From: Bacteroidetes bacterium UBA7368
GTDB lineage: Bacteria > Bacteroidota > Rhodothermia > Rhodothermales > UBA10348
Assembly: GCA_002469915.1 (NCBI GenBank)
Contig: DKOG01000169.1
Location: forward strand, 1-8,686
Reading direction: 5' to 3'
Length of the DNA: 8,686 nucleotides
Shown here: piece after piece, positions 1 to 5,176 of the stretch
How positions within the stretch are numbered: position 1 is the first letter of the stretch
How the letters are laid out: the number at the start of each line of letters is the position of its first letter
The notes under the pieces: generated by a model
What the model was told of the DNA's origin: nothing
Seen by the model: only the letters and a program-made list of their open reading frames with translations
Databases searched by the model: none
Program-made: the position numbers and the translations under genes

Positions 1-1
1 G

Positions 2-187
2 ACAGATGTTTTCCGCCCTTTTATTCAGGAGAGTTCAGGCCCCGGACGAACGCATGAAGGAACAGGCTTAGGCCTTTCGACAACAAAGGGTCTGGTTGAA
101 TCCATGGAAGGACTCATACAGGTGTCTAGTGAAAAAGGCAAAGGTTCTACGTTTACCTTTACATTGCCCGCCGTTCAAGCCCAGTAG
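2..187 (+). CDS. Sensor histidine kinase, C-terminal end (partial, 5' end outside window)
   Basis: Frame 2 is open from the left edge to a TAG at 185-187 and gives 61 residues of a HATPase_c (GHKL) catalytic domain. The visible pieces are an F-box-like 'FRPFIQESSG' followed by the G2-box 'GTGLGLS' and the closing strand pattern 'GKGSTFTFTLP'. This is the ATP-lid and terminal beta-strand region of a two-component sensor kinase, which autophosphorylates a histidine in an upstream DHp domain. That domain, the N-box and any sensor region lie outside the window. No receiver or HPt domain follows: the protein ends about six residues after the last strand. The usual 'GG' before the last strands reads 'EG' here, a mild variation. 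Which signal it senses and which regulator it pairs with cannot be seen. Confidence 0.9.
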   Translation, partial: TDVFRPFIQESSGPGRTHEGTGLGLSTTKGLVESMEGLIQVSSEKGKGSTFTFTLPAVQAQ

Positions 188-211
188 CACAAGTCATATA
201 CCGTTAATATT

Positions 212-1384
212 GTGATTACCGATACAAACCAGCTGTTTGCCCTACTCGCTGCCGTTCTGGCTCTCGTTTTTTGGATGAGTACGTTGGCACCCTTCAAAAA
301 ACTGTTTGCCATCGTACCGCCTGTGATTTGGGCCTACTTCCTTCCCACGATTCTGACGACCATTGGAATAACGCCTGCTAGTTCAGACGTGTATAGCTGG
401 ATGGCTCGGATTCTATTGCCGCTTTCTCTTTTCCTACTCATGATTACGGTGGATCTTCCGGCGATTATCAAGCTAGGAGGAAAAGCGATCATAATGATGC
501 TTACTGGGACGTTTGGTATCGTTATCGGAGGTCCAATCGCGTTTATGGTATTTGGCTCATTTCTTCCAGCTGACGCTTGGCAGGGCTTTGCAACATTGTC
601 TGGATCCTGGATTGGCGGTACGGCAAACATGATTGCCATTCAACAAAGCGTAGGCGCCCCTGATTCCATATTGGGGCCGGTTATTGTCGTAGATACCGTG
701 GTTGGATACGGCTGGATGGGTGTGCTCATCTTTCTGAGCGCATTCCAAGGAAAGTTTGATAAGTGGGTAGGCGCCGATAATTCCGCTATTGAAAACGCGA
801 ACGCTCGATTGGCAGAAATGGATCAAACCAGAAAGCCATCCTCTCTCAATGACCTAGTTTATATCGTGGGTATGGGACTAGCCGCCGTGGCGGTAGCGCA
901 CGCCATCGGAGACCGCCTACCGACCCTAGGAGATCCCACCATCATCAGTTCTACAACGTGGTCCATCCTGATAATTGTCACGCTTGGATTAGGCCTCTCC
1001 TTCACTCCAGTTCGCAAATTGGAGCGTGTAGGTGCCTCTAAGGTTGGATTTCTCGCCCTTTACTTGCTACTCACCTCGATTGGAGCTCAGGCTAATCTGG
1101 CGGCCGTTGTGGAAGCTCCACTATACCTCTTGGCGGGTGTCCTTTGGATATCCATCCACGTGGCCTGCCTGATGTTCATGGCAAAAATGATTAAAGCGCC
1201 TCTTTTCTTTGTAGCAACCGGCAGTATGGCAAACGTCGGTGGAGCGGCAAGTGCCCCCGTTGTGGCTTCCGTATTCCACCCAGCAATGGCACCAGTAGGC
1301 CTGCTCATGGCCGTGTCTGGATACTTCTTAGGGATTTACGCGGCACTAGGATGTGCGTGGATGCTGAGTCAGTTGGCGATGTAG
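212..1384 (+). CDS. DUF819 family (YjcL-like) multi-pass integral membrane protein
   Basis: This is a 390-residue, very hydrophobic protein with about ten to twelve membrane segments, for example near residues 6-23, 32-52, 63-80, 92-115, 152-178, 214-232, 249-264, 278-292, 303-323 and 361-386. The wording matches the DUF819 family (Bacillus YjcL group, COG5505), whose molecular function I do not know to be established. A loop of about 35 polar residues (180-213) splits it into two halves. Each half carries a Gly-rich small-residue motif: GSWIGGTANM at 131-140 and GSMANVGGAASAP at 337-349. This layout resembles pseudo-symmetric secondary transporters, so a transport role is plausible but inferred. 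The start is GTG at 212. It lies nine codons after the in-frame kinase stop, has no visible Shine-Dalgarno, and no ATG or TTG lies between. Length is normal for the family. Cotranscription with the kinase is possible given the 24-base gap. Confidence 0.85.
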   Translation: MITDTNQLFALLAAVLALVFWMSTLAPFKKLFAIVPPVIWAYFLPTILTTIGITPASSDVYSWMARILLPLSLFLLMITVDLPAIIKLGGKAIIMMLTGTFGIVIGGPIAFMVFGSFLPADAWQGFATLSGSWIGGTANMIAIQQSVGAPDSILGPVIVVDTVVGYGWMGVLIFLSAFQGKFDKWVGADNSAIENANARLAEMDQTRKPSSLNDLVYIVGMGLAAVAVAHAIGDRLPTLGDPTIISSTTWSILIIVTLGLGLSFTPVRKLERVGASKVGFLALYLLLTSIGAQANLAAVVEAPLYLLAGVLWISIHVACLMFMAKMIKAPLFFVATGSMANVGGAASAPVVASVFHPAMAPVGLLMAVSGYFLGIYAALGCAWMLSQLAM

Positions 1385-1400
1385 TCGTTTACGCAGGTGG

Positions 1401-3239
1401 TTAAGCAGATAACTCTGCGGCTAGTCTTTCTGCCTCTGAAACCATTTCACCAATTGCAGCAACTCCGTCTGCCCAGAACGTAGGATCTCGGAGATCAACG
1501 CCTAAGGGAGCTACCAATTCGTGTGGCCAGTTCGATCCACCGGAAGAGAGTAAATTCAAGTACGCTTCCGAGAAGGCTTCTCCCTCCTTTTTGTATCGAG
1601 CATAAAGGGCTAGAACGAGCAGTTCGCCAAAGGCATAGGCGTATACATAACCGGGTGTATGTAAAAAATGAGGTATATAGCTCCACCACCAGCGGTAATC
1701 CTCACTTAGGGTGACACTGTCCCCAAACATGGGAGCTTGGGTCTCTATCCAAGCAGCGCAGAAGTCCTCTGCAGACAACTCTCCCTCTTCTCGGCGCTTG
1801 GTATGAATGAGATGCTCAAACCGATTCATGGATACCTGTCTAAAGACGGTAGCAATGGTATCATCGATCTTACTCATTAACATAGCTAGCCGATTTGCAG
1901 GATCGGGTTCATCCTTCATCAAGCGCTGGAATACTAACATTTCGCCGAAAACAGAAGCTGTCTCTGCGGTGGTAAGTGGAGTATCCGCATGAAATATGCC
2001 TTGAGACCTGGAAAGGTACTGATGTACTCCATGGCCTAACTCATGCGCTAAGGTCTGCACGTCCCGGATTTTCCCGGTATAGTTGACCATGATATACGGA
2101 TGAGTGCTGGGCACCGCCCCGTGACTAAATGCTCCACCGCGCTTTGCCGGCGCTAGCTTGGCATCAATCCAGTTTCCATCAAAAAACTTGCGGGTAATAT
2201 CTCCCATCGTTGGATGAAACTCGGAATATGCTTTAAGCACAAGATCCCGCGCATCATCCCAACTCACCTGACGGTCTGCCTCACCGATTGGAGCATACCT
2301 GTCGTATTCCATCATTTCGCTCAAGCCTAGCTGCTCCTTCTTAAGGCGGTAGTATCGCGCCACGTGATGATATCCATCTTGAACAGCTGCCACCAACGCC
2401 TCAACATCTTCGTCAGCCACTTCATTCGACATATTCCGTGATGATATCCAAGAAGAGTAGCCCCGGAGTCGATCATCTAGCGCTTTGTCAGCCAAAATGG
2501 TATTGAAGACGAACGTGAGCGGCTTCGAGGCTTTTTTAAGTCCCTCTGTGAACGATCGAGCGGCTACCTCTCGCGCCGCTCTTTCTCCACTATGCAGCTT
2601 AGCCAATATTTGTTGCTGAGTGAGTGATACCCCATCTACGTCAAAACGCATCTCGCCTAGGGTCTCATCGAAAAACCGATTCCACGCAGATCTTCCTGTA
2701 TTAGACTTCTCTACCATCACGCGCTCTTCCGGCTCAGAAAGCAGGTATGGCTTTCCCAAACGCAGCACTTCCAGATAATGAGCATATGGAACCATGTCGT
2801 TGTGCGCCATGTGCTTAAGGGCTAGACCATCAGACACTTTGGTCCATTCCAATTCAAAAAACAGCAGGCTAGTAGAAATAGCGGTGTAGGATTCACGTAC
2901 AGATTGGAGTAGTGCTCCTCGTTCAGGAGCGGCAGTATCTGTAGACCAATTCAAATAGGCATAGGTGTATGCCTTGCCCATTCCATCTTGAATATCTCCA
3001 AATGCTTTCATGGCCACGGAAAGTTCGTGGGTACTGAGCGTATCGATCTTACCTCTGTAGTCCGTTGCAAATGCATCGGCCAAATCCGCACTCTCCGCAA
3101 GACACTTTTCAAGTGCCTCATCGGATGGAAAGAGATCACTCAGGTCCCATGACACGTTTTCAGCACCGGTGGTCGCATCGTCATCGGATCCGGTTAGTTG
3201 GCTTGCTGCTAGAAGAGAATTCCGTGAGTTGGGTAACAT
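1401..3239 (-). CDS. pepF: Oligoendopeptidase F, M3B family zinc metallopeptidase
   Basis: The protein (612 residues from the ATG at 3239) is a thimet-oligopeptidase-like zinc endopeptidase of the PepF/M3B group, which cleaves short peptides in the cytoplasm. It has an N-terminal 'WDLSDLF' (about 31-37) typical of PepF, a helical middle region, and the gluzincin site HELGH (399-403) within 'LAHELGHGVHQYLS'. A downstream Glu426 in 'TAETASVFGE' would be the third zinc ligand. Near the C-terminus 'IPHFLHTPGYVYAYAFGE' (about 522-539) is the conserved His/Tyr substrate-binding segment. There is no signal peptide. The reading frame stays open back to 3428, with another ATG at 3293 that would add 18 residues; neither has a ribosome binding site. 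I chose 3239 because it puts WDLS at the usual distance from the N-terminus and leaves room for a divergent promoter. All catalytic residues are present. Confidence 0.93.
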   Translation of the reverse strand: MLPNSRNSLLAASQLTGSDDDATTGAENVSWDLSDLFPSDEALEKCLAESADLADAFATDYRGKIDTLSTHELSVAMKAFGDIQDGMGKAYTYAYLNWSTDTAAPERGALLQSVRESYTAISTSLLFFELEWTKVSDGLALKHMAHNDMVPYAHYLEVLRLGKPYLLSEPEERVMVEKSNTGRSAWNRFFDETLGEMRFDVDGVSLTQQQILAKLHSGERAAREVAARSFTEGLKKASKPLTFVFNTILADKALDDRLRGYSSWISSRNMSNEVADEDVEALVAAVQDGYHHVARYYRLKKEQLGLSEMMEYDRYAPIGEADRQVSWDDARDLVLKAYSEFHPTMGDITRKFFDGNWIDAKLAPAKRGGAFSHGAVPSTHPYIMVNYTGKIRDVQTLAHELGHGVHQYLSRSQGIFHADTPLTTAETASVFGEMLVFQRLMKDEPDPANRLAMLMSKIDDTIATVFRQVSMNRFEHLIHTKRREEGELSAEDFCAAWIETQAPMFGDSVTLSEDYRWWWSYIPHFLHTPGYVYAYAFGELLVLALYARYKKEGEAFSEAYLNLLSSGGSNWPHELVAPLGVDLRDPTFWADGVAAIGEMVSEAERLAAELSA

Positions 3240-3362
3240 GGGCAGGAGGAAGATTGTGCGCTTTAAAACATTTTCTGATTCCGGAGAACCCATCAACGGT
3301 TTAAAGGGTTCGCTTCCCCCACCGATTATCCGAACAATGATTGTCCAAACTGTATCACAGAC
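3240..3362. promoter_or_regulatory. Divergent intergenic region (pepF / thioredoxin-like gene) with imperfect palindrome
   Basis: This 123-base region, or 69 bases if pepF starts at 3293, must hold the outward-facing promoters of both flanking genes. The clearest structure is a 15-base imperfect inverted repeat at 3332-3346, GAACAAT-G-ATTGTCC, with six of seven arm positions pairing. It sits 17 bases upstream of the thioredoxin-like GTG start. Its position suits an operator that could act on both genes, but the regulator is unknown and an inverted repeat of this length can occur by chance. I see no convincing -35/-10 pair or Bacteroidota-type TTTG/TAnnTTTG promoter on either strand. Confidence 0.3.
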
Positions 3363-3881
3363 GTGAAATTCCTTCTTATTGCATGTACGCTCATCACCTT
3401 TGGTTGCAGCACCCCAGAGGCTGAACACGAACTATTAACCGGAGAAACCCGGTTTAACGAACCCGTTCCTGTTTTTAGCAAAGTCACGCTTAGCGGAGAA
3501 AAGCTTACCGAAGCCGACCTTAAAGGAAAAGTGACCTTGGTCAATTTCTGGGCAACCTGGTGTGGTCCATGTATCATAGAAACACCGGACTTTGTTGCAC
3601 TTCAGGAAGAATGGAAAGATAGACCCTTCCAGATCATTGGTGTTTCGATGGATGAAACAGGATTTGAAGCTGTGCAGCCTTTTGTGAACGACTTTATGGT
3701 AAACTACCCGCAGATTCTGGACGAGGGGCCCCTTGCGGACGGTTTTGGAGGAGTTTGGGCCCTACCAACCACCTTCCTAGTGGATGGTGACGGACAGGTA
3801 CAGTCCAGCTTCCTGGGCCTATTTCCCATGGAAAAGCGACGTGACTACCTAGACAAACTCGTAAAAGAACTCGAGTCCTGA
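3363..3881 (+). CDS. TlpA/ResA-like thiol-disulfide oxidoreductase, probable lipoprotein
   Basis: The gene encodes 172 residues with a thioredoxin fold of the TlpA/ResA/AhpC-TSA type. It has 'LKGKVTLVNFWATWCGPC' with the redox pair Cys67-Gly-Pro-Cys70, a Glu73 just after the active site as in ResA-type proteins, and the cis-proline loop 'ALPTTFLVD' with Pro135. Such proteins reduce or oxidise cysteines of extracytoplasmic partners, often in cytochrome c maturation, but no partner gene is visible here. The N-terminus is a short basic-hydrophobic signal, 'MKFLLIACTLITFGCS', with Cys15 as the likely lipidated residue. The lipobox ('TFGC') is atypical because Thr sits at -3. A membrane-anchored periplasmic location is therefore likely but not certain. 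The start is GTG at 3363 with no visible Shine-Dalgarno; it is favoured because it gives a complete signal peptide. Its stop lies 3 bases from the end of the opposing M16 gene. Confidence 0.9.
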   Translation: MKFLLIACTLITFGCSTPEAEHELLTGETRFNEPVPVFSKVTLSGEKLTEADLKGKVTLVNFWATWCGPCIIETPDFVALQEEWKDRPFQIIGVSMDETGFEAVQPFVNDFMVNYPQILDEGPLADGFGGVWALPTTFLVDGDGQVQSSFLGLFPMEKRRDYLDKLVKELES

Positions 3882-3884
3882 TCG

Positions 3885-5174
3885 CTAGTCAGCTTGTTTG
3901 GGCTGATACTCCCCGATGGTCATTTGGTCCTTGACCATATACCGCTGAACGACGTCCTTAATACCGGCAGCCGTCACTTTCTTGGCCCGCTCTAGAAAGC
4001 GCGTATAAAGCGTCCAGTCGCCTGAGGCTATGGCTTCATTCAATTGGGAGGCCAACGAAAAGGAGCCATCACGTGCATACAGTATTTGAGCTTCCATCTT
4101 TTTAAAAGCTCGCTGGATCTCGTCCTCTTGAATATTTGATGCCAACTCGTTTATCGATTCCACCAAAGTGGTTTCTACATCAGCCACATCTGTTCCAGCA
4201 GTCAGACTGCACATCACAGAGAATAGTCCGGGATCCTGAAAAGCAGAGGGTGAAGCGGTTTGCCAGGTAGCCATCCCCGTATCCACGAGTGCTTTTGCTA
4301 ATCGGCTCGACTTGCCCTGAGAAAGCACCATTCCTGCGACATAAAGAGCAGGCCAATCATCGTGCGCAATACCGGGCGACTTGAACGCCATGATGATGGC
4401 AGGCATCCCTCCAGACATTCGAATCGTCACCCTCCTTTCACCGATTTGCTTGGGCTCCATGTCCGCGTAATCAACTTCAGCTGAGCGCCCCGAAGGCAAC
4501 GGACCAAAGGAAGATCGAATCGTCTCCAGCACACTTTCGGCCTCAAAACCACCGATAACTGATACAGTAGCATTATTTGGCCAGTAAAACCGATCGTAGA
4601 ACGAACGCAAACCATCAGATGTAACCTGCTCGATGTCCTTTCTCCACCCAATCGTGGGATGATGATAGGGATGAGCTACAAATGCCGAAGACCAAACTGA
4701 ATGAATGAGTTTTCTCAGGGGCTCGTTTTCGCCCCGGTCAAACTCGTTCAGAATCACTGTCTTCTCGCTTGCCACCTCTTCAGGATCAAGCAACAACCCT
4801 CGCATCCGATCCGCTTCAATCTCCACAGCGAGACCTAGGTGTTCGGACGGAAGCATCTCGTAATAATTGGTCCGATCATTCCAAGTGGTAGCGTTCACCC
4901 GAGCTCCACGGGCTTGCAGCACATTGAAAATCGTTTTCCCGCTAGCCTTCGAAAACTTCTCCGTTCCCTTGAACATCATGTGCTCCAGAAAATGGGTGGC
5001 CCCGGTTTCGCCGATTGCTTCGTTCCTGCTGCCCACCCGATACGTGATCATGAAGGTCGAGACCGGGGCGTTTCCCGAAGGAGCTAGTAGTACCTGCAAC
5101 CCATTGGAGACCAGTTCATAAGCATCAATACCATACTCAGAATGGATGTGTTTAAATCCAGGAAAATGTGACAT
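3885..5174 (-). CDS. M16 family zinc peptidase (processing-peptidase-like, M16B)
   Basis: The protein (429 residues from the ATG at 5174) is an inverzincin. The inverted zinc motif HFLEH is at 61-65 (His61 and His65 ligands, Glu64 catalytic base), with 'SEKTVILNEFD' supplying Glu137 and the third zinc ligand Glu144. 'HPYHHPTIG' (168-176) and the second-domain 'GKSSRL' (287-292) are also family hallmarks. Length fits the M16B type with two homologous domains, related to the mitochondrial processing peptidase beta subunit. No signal peptide is seen, so it should act in the cytoplasm. Many relatives have a catalytically dead partner subunit encoded next door; none is present here, so it may homodimerise or pair with a distant product. 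A TTG at 5192 would add six residues inside polA, but the ATG overlapping the polA stop is the better choice. It is downstream of polA in the same unit. The substrate is unknown. Confidence 0.92.
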   Translation of the reverse strand: MSHFPGFKHIHSEYGIDAYELVSNGLQVLLAPSGNAPVSTFMITYRVGSRNEAIGETGATHFLEHMMFKGTEKFSKASGKTIFNVLQARGARVNATTWNDRTNYYEMLPSEHLGLAVEIEADRMRGLLLDPEEVASEKTVILNEFDRGENEPLRKLIHSVWSSAFVAHPYHHPTIGWRKDIEQVTSDGLRSFYDRFYWPNNATVSVIGGFEAESVLETIRSSFGPLPSGRSAEVDYADMEPKQIGERRVTIRMSGGMPAIIMAFKSPGIAHDDWPALYVAGMVLSQGKSSRLAKALVDTGMATWQTASPSAFQDPGLFSVMCSLTAGTDVADVETTLVESINELASNIQEDEIQRAFKKMEAQILYARDGSFSLASQLNEAIASGDWTLYTRFLERAKKVTAAGIKDVVQRYMVKDQMTIGEYQPKQAD

Positions 5175-5176
5175 TA
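5172..5176 (-). promoter_or_regulatory. polA stop / M16 start overlap (TAATG junction)
   Basis: On the minus strand the polA stop codon TAA (5176-5174) shares its last A with the ATG of the M16 peptidase (5174-5172), giving TAATG. This is a classic arrangement for termination-reinitiation coupling. I see no purine-rich ribosome binding site just upstream within the polA end, which makes coupled translation the simplest explanation for how the peptidase is started. Coupling itself is inferred. Confidence 0.6.

Noticed and set aside
1392..1419. Possible bidirectional terminator hairpin CGCAG...CTGCG between DUF819 and pepF
   Set aside because: Only a five-base stem with an 18-base loop and no T-run; too weak to call.
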